A DNA stretch of 64,000 nucleotides, from NCBI GenBank assembly GCA_017470485.1, contig JAFUYQ010000013.1, positions 62,001-126,000 of the forward strand, given 5' to 3'. Source of the stretch: Synergistaceae bacterium. Its GTDB lineage: Bacteria; Synergistota; Synergistia; Synergistales; Aminobacteriaceae. This document shows, in pieces, positions 44,485-52,690 of the stretch. A model generated the notes under the pieces. The model saw only the letters and a program-made list of their open reading frames with translations. It did not search any database and was not told where the DNA came from. Position 1 is the first letter of the stretch, and every line of letters starts with the position of its first letter. A program made the position numbers and the translations under genes.

Positions 44485-46581
44485 ATGTTAAGACGTTTGA
44501 TGTTAGTAATCGTTGCAGTCTGCGTCATAATTTCAAGTCCATTGACGGGTGATGCTGGAGTAGTGCTTGTACTTTCGGGAGGAGGCACTAAAGGATATGC
44601 CCATCTCGGCGTAATGGAGACGCTCGAACTCAACGGAATACCCATCGTCGGAATCGTCGGCACAAGCATGGGAGCGTTAATGGGAGCATTAAGGGCGAGC
44701 GGTTACTCGACACAGGAGATGCACAGGATATTGAAGGAATTAGACCTTCCCAGCCTTCTGAGCGAGAACACAGGGCCTATGTTCGTCTTCACGGGAAACG
44801 ACATGCGCGCAAAGACCAGCACGATTCCGGCACTGACATACAAAAAGCAGGAAGGTCAGGTAGGCCCTAAAGGTATGCTCACCGGCGACAAACTCTACAT
44901 GTACTTCTCAAGCCTAATGAAGCACGTAACTGAAACTGATTTTTACCATCTTCCTATTCCATACGCTGCCGTAGCGACTGACATAAACACCGGCGAGAAA
45001 GTCGTCCTCAAAGAAGGCAATCTGGCGGCGGCCATGAGGGCTTCAATGTCAATTCCGATGGTATTTGAGCCGTGGAAGATTGATAACCATCTTCTTGTTG
45101 ACGGGGGTATCGTTTCAAATTTACCTGTTTACACGGCGAGGGAGCTTTTTCCGGGAATACCGATAGTAGCGGTGGACATCTCAGGCGGAATGAGCAGCAG
45201 CGTTAATTCATATATGGACGTTATCAACCAGTCATTGACGATTCTTATGAGGCGCACAACAGATGAGGAGGCTACCGCCGCAGACATACTCATCACCCCT
45301 AACGTTCAGGGACTCGGAACACTCGATAACGTTGATCCTGAAACGATAGTGGTACTAGGCACTGAGGCAGCAATGGAAAAAATCGAGGAGATTAAAGAAC
45401 TTTCCGACAAAGGCCCTGCGCTTTTCACGCTCAAAGAGGAAAAACGCGAACTCAGTGATATTGTCGGAGATATTGAAGTTCACGGGCTTCCGCCGAAGAT
45501 GGCCGAACTTGTCAGAAAAAGAGCTTTACGCTGGGTGGGGAAGCCGGTTGATGACAAGAAGGTCAATGAAACTCTCGAAAAACTCTCTGAATCAATGGGT
45601 GTTGACATGGCCGATTATCAGTTAGGGCGTACAGCATCGGGCGATGTTCTCGTGAGAATTGACGTTAGGAAGTCCCCTGAACTCAAATTAGGAATCTCAG
45701 GTTACACAACGAACCTTCACCCGAACAGATGGCTTTACCTTAAAGGGGAAATGAGCGGTATTCTTTCCGAGTACGACTCACTGATAGGAGTTGTGAAACT
45801 CGGCCAGCAGTGGGGGCTTGATTTCGTTTACCAGACCGCGCCTCAGCCTATGGACTCATGGCAGATAACGTTATCAGCCCAGAACTGGCAGCCTGCCGGC
45901 GAGGACGACAACTACAGAGAATGGGACAGGTACGCAGCAGGAATAGCAAGGCTCTTCACTCTCGGCGACGTGAATATGGGTATAGGCTACGCATACGAAC
46001 ATGTTGACGGAGACTCAGTCTCAGGCAAAGACAGCACAGAGGCAGGGGGCTTAACGTTCTTTGCGGAATATGACACACTCGATATGCCTTCAGACCCGAC
46101 AAAGGGCTACGCTTGGAAGATTAACGCTTGGTGGCCTGATTTTGACGAGGTGAATTACCGTCTGAGTTACTTCAAACCGCTTGAGGTGTGGGACGTTTGG
46201 AGGACGTATTTCAGGGTCGGATTTGCTGAGGGCGATATGAACAGGAGGAGTCATGCCGTTTACTTGGGAGCTGCTGAGGAATTGTATTCGGTGGCGGCGA
46301 ATCCTATTGAGGCCGAGAGAATGGTCTGGGGTAATTTTGCGGTCAGAAGGATAATCAACAGAACCGCTATGGGAGTAGTGGCCGGTGAGGTATTCGCGAG
46401 CTGGGGTTATGCTATGGACAAGGAATGGAAGAAGATTGAGGCTCCATGGGAGGTCGGTGTCGCCGTGAACTTCCCGAACAATCTCATGGACATGAAGCTG
46501 GCTGTGATATATGGTTCAGAGGAGCTGAAGACAGGATTCTTCTTGGGAGTACCGATCTGGGATCACTATCCGCTTCCGTAG
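44485..46581 (+). CDS. Patatin-like phospholipase fused to POTRA and outer-membrane barrel (type Vd autotransporter-like)
   Basis: A signal peptide (residues 1-24) precedes a patatin domain (about 25-300): oxyanion loop GGGTKG at 32-37, nucleophile GTSMG (Ser 61) and LLVDGGIVSNLP (Asp 206), so the Ser-Asp dyad is intact. A POTRA-like segment follows (about 320-400; IVGDIEVHGLPPKMAELVRK), then about 300 residues of alternating aromatic beta-strands that read as a surface-antigen barrel. This is the PlpD architecture, in which a lipase is displayed or released through its own barrel. It starts the plus-strand run to larC. Confidence 0.87.
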   Translation: MLRRLMLVIVAVCVIISSPLTGDAGVVLVLSGGGTKGYAHLGVMETLELNGIPIVGIVGTSMGALMGALRASGYSTQEMHRILKELDLPSLLSENTGPMFVFTGNDMRAKTSTIPALTYKKQEGQVGPKGMLTGDKLYMYFSSLMKHVTETDFYHLPIPYAAVATDINTGEKVVLKEGNLAAAMRASMSIPMVFEPWKIDNHLLVDGGIVSNLPVYTARELFPGIPIVAVDISGGMSSSVNSYMDVINQSLTILMRRTTDEEATAADILITPNVQGLGTLDNVDPETIVVLGTEAAMEKIEEIKELSDKGPALFTLKEEKRELSDIVGDIEVHGLPPKMAELVRKRALRWVGKPVDDKKVNETLEKLSESMGVDMADYQLGRTASGDVLVRIDVRKSPELKLGISGYTTNLHPNRWLYLKGEMSGILSEYDSLIGVVKLGQQWGLDFVYQTAPQPMDSWQITLSAQNWQPAGEDDNYREWDRYAAGIARLFTLGDVNMGIGYAYEHVDGDSVSGKDSTEAGGLTFFAEYDTLDMPSDPTKGYAWKINAWWPDFDEVNYRLSYFKPLEVWDVWRTYFRVGFAEGDMNRRSHAVYLGAAEELYSVAANPIEAERMVWGNFAVRRIINRTAMGVVAGEVFASWGYAMDKEWKKIEAPWEVGVAVNFPNNLMDMKLAVIYGSEELKTGFFLGVPIWDHYPLP

Positions 46582-46593
46582 AAAGGAGGGATA

Positions 46594-47154
46594 TTGATGA
46601 CTTTGCGAGAAGAGGCTGAACACGCGCTTGAGGCTGTGCCGGATTTCAAGCTGTCGGAACTGATACACTATATGCGTTTTCTGAGTGAATGCCCTGTTAC
46701 GCTTGGGAAGCCGGAGGGAAAGAGAGGCAGACCTCGTGATTTATGGGGAGTGCTTGAGGGTAAGGTATGGGTTGCTGATGATTTTGATGAATCTATGGAG
46801 CTTGTGCCTAAGAGCGAGATCATGGAACTCAGGGAGGCGGCAGGTGTTCATGAAGCGGAATTAAAGGAGGGACAATTAATGATACTTCGTGATGAGGACT
46901 TGAAGATTCTAAAGAACGTGCCTGTGGGAAAATGGCATGAGGTTATGGATTTCGCTCGCTACCTCATAGACAGCGCGGAAAAGGAAAAATCGCCGGAGAT
47001 TAAGAATACAAAGCCTTACCGCTCCGGCGGCTGGGTTAAGGGCGAAATCTGGCTGTCTGATGACTTCAATGACCCTCTTGAATTTGTGTCAGACAGTGAA
47101 ATTCGCGCTCTGAATGCTATGAGAGAGGGCAAAATACAGGAGGCAGCCGTCTGA
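46594..47154 (+). CDS. Doubled VapB-like (DUF2281-type) antitoxin
   Basis: 186 residues made of two copies of the same antitoxin unit. Unit 1 (2-86): AEHALEAVPDFKLSELIHYM, then LWGVLEGKVWVADDFDESME. Unit 2 (96-183): DLKILKNVPVGKWHEVMDFA, then GGWVKGEIWLSDDFNDPLEF. The join contains a near-perfect ribosome site (AAAGGAGG) and an in-frame ATG at 46879, so a 91-residue form could be made from inside. The stop shares a base with the toxin gene (TGATG). The likely role is binding and neutralising the PIN toxin and self-regulation. Confidence 0.82.
   Translation: MMTLREEAEHALEAVPDFKLSELIHYMRFLSECPVTLGKPEGKRGRPRDLWGVLEGKVWVADDFDESMELVPKSEIMELREAAGVHEAELKEGQLMILRDEDLKILKNVPVGKWHEVMDFARYLIDSAEKEKSPEIKNTKPYRSGGWVKGEIWLSDDFNDPLEFVSDSEIRALNAMREGKIQEAAV
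46864..46881 (+). promoter_or_regulatory. Internal ribosome-binding site and ATG inside the antitoxin gene
   Basis: AAGGAGG at 46864-46870, eight bases, then ATG at 46879, in frame with the longer protein and exactly at the start of the second antitoxin unit. It predicts a second, shorter product. Confidence 0.55.
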
Positions 47155-47534
47155 TGTATTTAATGGATACGTGCGCTTTTATCTGGTACATTGAGACGGG
47201 CAGCAGGCTTCCGAAAGCTGTAAGGGAAATTATCAACAACAGCGAGAATATTTATCTCAGTCAGGCTACACTCTGGGAAATAGCCATAAAGCAGACTATC
47301 GGGAAAATTGATATTACGATGACGAGCTTCGAACTTGAAGACAGATGCGGAAAGGAGAAGATTACAATTCTTCCTTTGAAGTGCGAGTATTTCGAGCGTA
47401 TAAAGAGTCTGCCATTGATTCATCGGGATCCATTCGACAGAATCATCATCGCTACAGCACTTGAGGAACGCTTAACGCTCCTGACAAATGACAGCAATAT
47501 AATCAAATATGACGGAGTAAAAACACTCTGGTAA
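47154..47534 (+). CDS. VapC-type PIN-domain toxin
   Basis: 126-residue PIN nuclease. Acidic metal ligands are visible at MDTCAFIWY (Asp 5), TLWEIAIK (Glu 42), HRDPFDRIIIA (Asp 93 and 96) and LTNDSNI. VapC toxins cleave tRNA or rRNA; the target here is unknown. It is coupled to the upstream antitoxin by a TGATG junction. Lies between the patatin gene and proS. Confidence 0.9.
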   Translation: MYLMDTCAFIWYIETGSRLPKAVREIINNSENIYLSQATLWEIAIKQTIGKIDITMTSFELEDRCGKEKITILPLKCEYFERIKSLPLIHRDPFDRIIIATALEERLTLLTNDSNIIKYDGVKTLW

Positions 47535-47556
47535 ATCTAAAGGAGGAAACATAAAA

Positions 47557-48993
47557 TTGGCACGAAACATTACACCAAGAAAAGAAAATTATTCACAGTG
47601 GTATCTCGACGTTATCAAAGCCGCTGAACTCGCCGATTACGCGCCCGTTCGCGGCTGTATGGTAATCCGTCCGACCGGCTACTCAATCTGGGAGAACATT
47701 CAGGCAAAACTCGATGCCGAGTTCAAAAAAACAGGCCATGTAAACGCTTATTTCCCTCTCCTCATTCCCGAATCGTTCTTCAGGAAAGAGGCCGAACACG
47801 TTGAGGGCTTCGCTCCCGAACTCGCTATGGTTACTCACGCAGGCGGCGAGAAACTCGAAGAACCTTACGCCGTCCGCCCGACCTCCGAAACAGTCATAGG
47901 CCACATGTACTCAAAATGGATTCAGTCATGGCGCGACCTCCCCGTACTCATTAACCAGTGGTGCAACGTCATGCGCTGGGAAAAACGCCCCCGTCTCTTC
48001 CTAAGAACCTCAGAATTTCTCTGGCAGGAAGGACACACCGCTCACGAGACTGAGAAGGAAGCCCGTGAGGAAACTCTGAAAATGCTCGGAGTTTACCGCA
48101 AAGTTCTTGAGGAGGAATTAGCACTGCCGGTTCTTTCGGGCGAGAAAACAGCCGGCGAGAGATTTCCCGGAGCTGATGACACTTACACTTGCGAGGCAAT
48201 GATGAGCGACACTAAGGCACTTCAGTCGGCAACAAGTCATTTCTTGGGGCAGAATTTCTCGAAGGCATTTGAAATTCAGTTCCAGAACAGAGACGGTGAA
48301 CTCTCCTACTGCTGGACAACTAGCTGGGGATTATCAACCCGAAGCGTCGGCGCGTTAATCATGACTCATTCCGATGATGACGGACTCGTCCTGCCGCCAA
48401 GAATCGCACCAGTTAAGGCCGTAATCCTTCCAATCTCGAAAGATGAGTCAGTTGCCGAAAATGACATTCTCCCGAAAGCTAAAGAGTTATCCGCAAAACT
48501 CGATGACGAATTAGGCGGAATGTTCACGAAGGTTGATACAGAGTTCCACATGAGGCCGGGCGACAGATTCTTCGCTCACCTTCAGAAGGGCGTTCCGTTG
48601 AGGCTCGAACTCGGCGAGAAGGATTTAGCCGCCGGAACTGTCAGGCTTGTCCGAAGGGACACCGGCGAGAAAATTGACGTTAAGAGCGATTCAGTTGTAC
48701 CGTCCGTAAAGAAAATACTCGACGATATTCAGACAAATCTTTTCACAAGGGCTAAGAATTTCCGCGAGGCTAACACATACGATGCCTCAAGCTATGACGA
48801 ACTCAAGGAAATCATCGGGACTAAGGGCGGTTTCGTGAGGGCGTATTTCGGCGGAACTCCAGAGGACGAGACTCGAATCCGCGAGGAAACAGGCGCAACT
48901 CCGAGAGTTGTTCTTCCGGACGGCAAGAAGGGCAAGTGCATTATCACCGGCAATGACGGCGCAAGGCTGACCGTTTTCGCAAAGGCTTACTAG
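47557..48993 (+). CDS. proS: Prolyl-tRNA synthetase, archaeal/eukaryotic-like type
   Basis: Class II synthetase of 478 residues charging tRNA-Pro. Family blocks: YSQWYLDVIKAAELADYAPV, PTSETVIGHMYSKWI, RWEKRPRLFLRTSEFLWQEG, TSWGLSTRSVGALIM. It lacks the editing insertion of the long bacterial ProRS, so it belongs to the short type found in archaea and some bacteria. It starts with TTG, 13 bases after AAAGGAGG. Confidence 0.95.
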   Translation: MARNITPRKENYSQWYLDVIKAAELADYAPVRGCMVIRPTGYSIWENIQAKLDAEFKKTGHVNAYFPLLIPESFFRKEAEHVEGFAPELAMVTHAGGEKLEEPYAVRPTSETVIGHMYSKWIQSWRDLPVLINQWCNVMRWEKRPRLFLRTSEFLWQEGHTAHETEKEAREETLKMLGVYRKVLEEELALPVLSGEKTAGERFPGADDTYTCEAMMSDTKALQSATSHFLGQNFSKAFEIQFQNRDGELSYCWTTSWGLSTRSVGALIMTHSDDDGLVLPPRIAPVKAVILPISKDESVAENDILPKAKELSAKLDDELGGMFTKVDTEFHMRPGDRFFAHLQKGVPLRLELGEKDLAAGTVRLVRRDTGEKIDVKSDSVVPSVKKILDDIQTNLFTRAKNFREANTYDASSYDELKEIIGTKGGFVRAYFGGTPEDETRIREETGATPRVVLPDGKKGKCIITGNDGARLTVFAKAY

Positions 48994-49002
48994 GTCGGGA
49001 AA

Positions 49003-49860
49003 ATGCAGGAAAATTTTGAGGCTGATTTAGTTTTCGCAAACGGCGAGGGAATTTATCTTCCTTCCGCCGATGTCTGGATAGTTATTGACGTTCTCAGGGC
49101 TACAACCGTAATGACAAGATGGTTTGAACTTGGAGGAACTGAGCTTTACCCCGTCAGAACTCCTGATGACGCCCGCAATCTGGCCGCTGAACTCAAAGCG
49201 CGAGGCTCATCACCGCTTCTTATGGGCGAGGTCAACGGAATCCCCCCTGAAGGTTTCGACATGGGAAACTCGCCGTTAGAGCTGACTTACGAAATCATAC
49301 GCGCTCATTACTGCGGTGTCATGTCAACTACTAACGGTACTTCCGCATTACTGGAGGCCGAATCTTCAGGGTGTCCCGTAATAGCTGCATGTTTCAGGAA
49401 TTACTCGGCATGTCTCGACCACGCTGTTACGCTCGGAAAACGTATCGGGATTTTATGTTCAGGAAGAAAGCACCGCCCTTCATGGGAAGATACGCTCTGC
49501 GCCGGTGCTGTAATCGAGGATTTGACGAGGCGCGGCGAAATCCTGATGTCCGACAGCGCGAAGATAGCTCTCACTCTATGGCAGAACAGAGGCAAAGATA
49601 CTGAGTCATTCGTGAGGAGGTCAACACATGCCGGATACCTTACACAGATTGGGTACAGCAATGATATTTCATTTGCCTGCGAACTCGACTCGTCAACTGT
49701 CGTCCCAATGCTCGCCCAGAATGAAGAGCGTACAGTTCTGCGCTCAGTCTCAGGAAGCGCGAGGCCGTATCTCAAAGATAATGCTAGAATTGAACCTGTT
49801 AATGAAAAAAAAGCTGATCCCTTCGAGGAATTATTAGCTTACACTAGAAAGAAGGCTTGA
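49003..49860 (+). CDS. comB: 2-phosphosulfolactate phosphatase
   Basis: ComB family, 285 residues. Family blocks are WIVIDVLRATTVMTRWFELG, LLMGEVNGIPPEGFDMGNSP, STTNGTSALLEAESSG and SGRKHRPSWEDTLCAGAVIE. It removes phosphate from phosphosulfolactate, a step of coenzyme M synthesis in methanogens; in bacteria it is linked to sulfolactate formation. No other coenzyme M gene is in the window, so the physiological substrate is uncertain. It starts nine bases after proS. Confidence 0.85.
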   Translation: MQENFEADLVFANGEGIYLPSADVWIVIDVLRATTVMTRWFELGGTELYPVRTPDDARNLAAELKARGSSPLLMGEVNGIPPEGFDMGNSPLELTYEIIRAHYCGVMSTTNGTSALLEAESSGCPVIAACFRNYSACLDHAVTLGKRIGILCSGRKHRPSWEDTLCAGAVIEDLTRRGEILMSDSAKIALTLWQNRGKDTESFVRRSTHAGYLTQIGYSNDISFACELDSSTVVPMLAQNEERTVLRSVSGSARPYLKDNARIEPVNEKKADPFEELLAYTRKKA

Positions 49861-49866
49861 CTATAT

Positions 49867-51078
49867 TTGAAGACATTATATCTTGACTGCTATGCCGGAA
49901 TTGCAGGGGATATGTTCATAGGGGCATTATTGAATCTTGTTCCTAATCCCGAAATCATTAAGGACGAAATCAAAAAAATTCACGCGCTTGAACCAGACGA
50001 ATACAAAATAGTGATTGAGCATACAACCCGTAACGGTATAGCCGGTTTGAATTTTGACGTTCTGATGAAACATGAACATCATCATGAACACGAACACGGC
50101 CATGAACACGAACATCATCACCGCCATTTATCCGACATTGAAGCGATGATAACGGGAAGCGACTTGTCGCAGAGAGTGAAACGCGAAACCATACGCGCAT
50201 TCTCAATGTTAGCCGAAGCCGAAGCACATGTTCACGGAACAACGCCGGACAAGATTCATTTTCATGAAGTCGGGGCTGTCGATTCGATAATAGATATTTC
50301 AGGAGCGTTCATACTGATGGAGATTCTTGGCTGGCCCCGCGTAATCTGTTCGCCGGTGAACATCGGTTCTGGAACTGTTCAATGCGCTCACGGAACACTG
50401 CCTGTTCCTGCGCCGGCGGCCGAGTATCTTCTGAGGGATATACCTGTATTTTCGGCAGGAGCACCGATGGAACGGACTACACCTACGGGGGCATTGCTGG
50501 TGAGGATTCTTTCTGATGCTTTCGGGAACATGCCATCGGGAAGAATTAAAGCGTCAGGCTTCGGGTTCGGGAACCGTGAGGGCGAGGACATGCCCAATGC
50601 GTTAAGGGCTGTAATGCTTGAGAGTTCGGGCGAAATTGAAGGGCTTATCCGTGAAAGGCTGTCGCTTCTCGAATGCAATATTGACGACATGAACCCTCAG
50701 GATTTTGAGCCTGTGTGCGGAAAATTATTTGACTTGGGCGCGCTCGATGTATGGATTGAGAACGTTCTCATGAAGAAATCGAGGCCGGGCGTTAAACTCT
50801 GCTGTCTCTGCCGGCCTGAGGACTGCGTGAAGATGAGCAGACTAATTCTGACCAACACTACATCGCAGGGAGTAAGGCTGAAGGAATATGACCGTTTGAG
50901 GCTGAACTGGAGGATTGAGGAGTCTGAAACGTCATTGGGAAAAGTGAGAGTGAAGGTAACGGAGCTTGACGGCGATGTAGTCAGGAAGGTTCCGGAGTAT
51001 GAGGACGTTAAGGCATTGGCGGTTCATCATAATCTGCCGATGTGGGACGTAAGGAGTCTTATTCTGAGAGAGATTTAG
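49867..51078 (+). CDS. larC: Nickel insertion protein LarC (nickel-pincer cofactor synthesis)
   Basis: LarC inserts nickel into the pyridinium-based cofactor of lactate racemase-type enzymes. The N terminus YLDCYAGIAGDMFIGALLNL is the DUF111 signature, a His/Glu-rich nickel-binding stretch covers about residues 70-92, and HFHEVGAVDSIIDI follows. The C-terminal half has LECNIDDMNPQDFEPVCGKL. The gene is one uninterrupted frame of 403 codons, unlike the frameshifted larC1/C2 of some lactobacilli. Start is TTG. LarA, LarB and LarE are not in the window. Confidence 0.9.
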   Translation: MKTLYLDCYAGIAGDMFIGALLNLVPNPEIIKDEIKKIHALEPDEYKIVIEHTTRNGIAGLNFDVLMKHEHHHEHEHGHEHEHHHRHLSDIEAMITGSDLSQRVKRETIRAFSMLAEAEAHVHGTTPDKIHFHEVGAVDSIIDISGAFILMEILGWPRVICSPVNIGSGTVQCAHGTLPVPAPAAEYLLRDIPVFSAGAPMERTTPTGALLVRILSDAFGNMPSGRIKASGFGFGNREGEDMPNALRAVMLESSGEIEGLIRERLSLLECNIDDMNPQDFEPVCGKLFDLGALDVWIENVLMKKSRPGVKLCCLCRPEDCVKMSRLILTNTTSQGVRLKEYDRLRLNWRIEESETSLGKVRVKVTELDGDVVRKVPEYEDVKALAVHHNLPMWDVRSLILREI

Positions 51079-51091
51079 AGTAAATTTCTGA

Positions 51092-51126
51092 GCCTCTCTG
51101 CAATGAGCAGAGGGGTTATTTTTTTA
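51092..51126 (+). terminator. Terminator after larC
   Basis: CCTCTCTGC pairs with GCAGAGGGG (mostly) around AATGA and is followed by TTATTTTTTT. Confidence 0.85.
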
Positions 51127-51167
51127 TATGAATGTTGAGGAAAAAAAGTGCACAAAAAAACAAGGTG

Positions 51168-51176
51168 TGCTATAAT
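51168..51176 (+). promoter_or_regulatory. Extended -10 promoter of the Synergist-CTERM protein gene
   Basis: TGCTATAAT, a consensus extended -10, about 150 bases before the ATG at 51328; no clear -35. The leader of about 145 bases shows no structure I could identify. Confidence 0.5.
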
Positions 51177-51327
51177 TACTTTGCGATTGAAATTAAGCAC
51201 GACAAAACAAAGTATGCCCTCCTTGCTTATGTTGCCTATTATACCATAACCCAAGTGGGGGCTGTTGTGTGTATCATTCAAAATTTATTCTTCGTAACCG
51301 CCAAATTCTATATCAGGAGGTTGTATC

Positions 51328-52641
51328 ATGAAGAAATATTCGGTATTGGTAATGGCTGTAACACTTCTCGTTGTTATGGCTTCGGGTGTGTGTGAGGCTC
51401 TGTCATTGAACTTAGGGGGAACTTTCCCTGACGGTACGGTCGGTCAAAACTACCGGTCTTTCAACGATGTCAGCAGCGGTTTAATTGATGTAGTGAACTG
51501 GGCAGTTGTAAGCGGAACTTTGCCCGATGGATTACACCTCTCCGCAATCACAGACAACGGTCAAGCCTCTCTAACAGGAGTTCCCACTACGGAAGGAACA
51601 TATAACTTCACGTTGAGAGCCACTTGGGGAGAGCAGACGCAAGAGAAAGACATGACAATTAATATTGAAGCTGGAGCAACTGCTGAAATCACAGGAGAAT
51701 TTCCCAACGGTACTGTAGGGAGTCAATATGATTCTCACGCAGATGTGGCGTACAAATGGGTAGGGTTGAACAAATGGGAAGTTATCAGCGGAGAGCTTCC
51801 GCCTGGATTAACACTTCGCACTTACCGCCCAGAAGCATTAGGAGTGCAGGAAAGGCAGGCTGAACTTCGCGGAACTCCTACAAAAGCAGGTACTTACACT
51901 TTCACAGTCCGAGTAACAAATAACGATTTCAAAGATACTACGGCCACAAAGACATTTACAGTTGTGATTTACGGCCAGATGACAATCAACTCTGATAACT
52001 TGGGAAGCGGTACTAAAGGAATACGTTATACCGGCTATCTGACAGTGAGCGGAGGAGTATCGCCTTACACGTGGTCATGCGAAAGAGGCAATCTCCCAAG
52101 TGGCACAGAACTGGAATTTGACTCAGTAGGCGAAACGTGTTCTTTCAGCGGCATTCCGACAGCAGAAGGAACATACACGTTTTGGATTCGAGTTACCGAC
52201 AGCGCATCGGGCTATGAAACAAAAGTTGCGTCAATCACAATCAATAAAGGCAGTGCCCCGACCGGCCTGACAATTAACGGCACATTCCCTTCAGGAACTG
52301 TCAACATACCGTACTCAGAATCAATATCCGTTTCCGGCGGAAGTTCGCCTTACACTTGGTCTTACACTGGAACGCCTCCAGACGGGACAGAGCTGAAATA
52401 CAACGAAAGCAACGGTACTTGCACTCTCACCGGCACTCCGACAAGAGCAGGGACATTCACATTTACTGTTATTGTTAAGGACAGCAGTTCGCGCGAGGCT
52501 AGAAAGAGCATGACCGTTACCATCAGTACATCAGGCGGAGGCAAGTCCAGCGGCGGCGGAGGCGGCGGCTGTAACTCAGGAATTGCCCTTCTCGGATTGG
52601 TACTCGCAGGAGCAATAACACTCAGGAAATCTCACAGGTAA
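51328..52641 (+). CDS. Secreted multi-domain Ig-like protein with a Synergist-CTERM sorting tail
   Basis: Signal peptide (residues 1-25) followed by four repeats of about 90 residues each that read as putative Ig domains (He_PIG): repeated motifs G(T/S)VG..Y, W.(V/Y)..G.LP.G and GTPT.AGTYTFTV(R/I)V. A Ser/Gly linker ends in GGGGGGCNSGIALLG, a hydrophobic stretch and RKSHR, the layout of the Synergist-CTERM signal expected to direct surface sorting. It is probably a surface or cell-envelope protein, perhaps adhesive. AGGAGG lies before the ATG. Bounded by its own promoter and terminator. Confidence 0.87.
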   Translation: MKKYSVLVMAVTLLVVMASGVCEALSLNLGGTFPDGTVGQNYRSFNDVSSGLIDVVNWAVVSGTLPDGLHLSAITDNGQASLTGVPTTEGTYNFTLRATWGEQTQEKDMTINIEAGATAEITGEFPNGTVGSQYDSHADVAYKWVGLNKWEVISGELPPGLTLRTYRPEALGVQERQAELRGTPTKAGTYTFTVRVTNNDFKDTTATKTFTVVIYGQMTINSDNLGSGTKGIRYTGYLTVSGGVSPYTWSCERGNLPSGTELEFDSVGETCSFSGIPTAEGTYTFWIRVTDSASGYETKVASITINKGSAPTGLTINGTFPSGTVNIPYSESISVSGGSSPYTWSYTGTPPDGTELKYNESNGTCTLTGTPTRAGTFTFTVIVKDSSSREARKSMTVTISTSGGGKSSGGGGGGCNSGIALLGLVLAGAITLRKSHR

Positions 52642-52655
52642 TTCACGCATGAAAA

Positions 52656-52690
52656 ATCCCCTTCCACGAAACGGAAGGGGCAATTTTTTA
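52656..52690. terminator. Bidirectional terminator between the Synergist-CTERM gene and uvrA
   Basis: CCCCTTCC and GGAAGGGG flank ACGAAAC, with an A-run on one side and a T-run on the other, so it can act on both strands. The uvrA stop codon lies inside it. Confidence 0.85.

Noticed and set aside
49927..50242. Minus-strand frames with Met/Val/Phe-rich or Arg-rich content opposite larC
   Set aside because: They are produced by the His/Glu-rich codons of larC read backwards.
49867..51078. Programmed frameshift in larC
   Set aside because: The frame is continuous for 403 codons, so no frameshift is needed.
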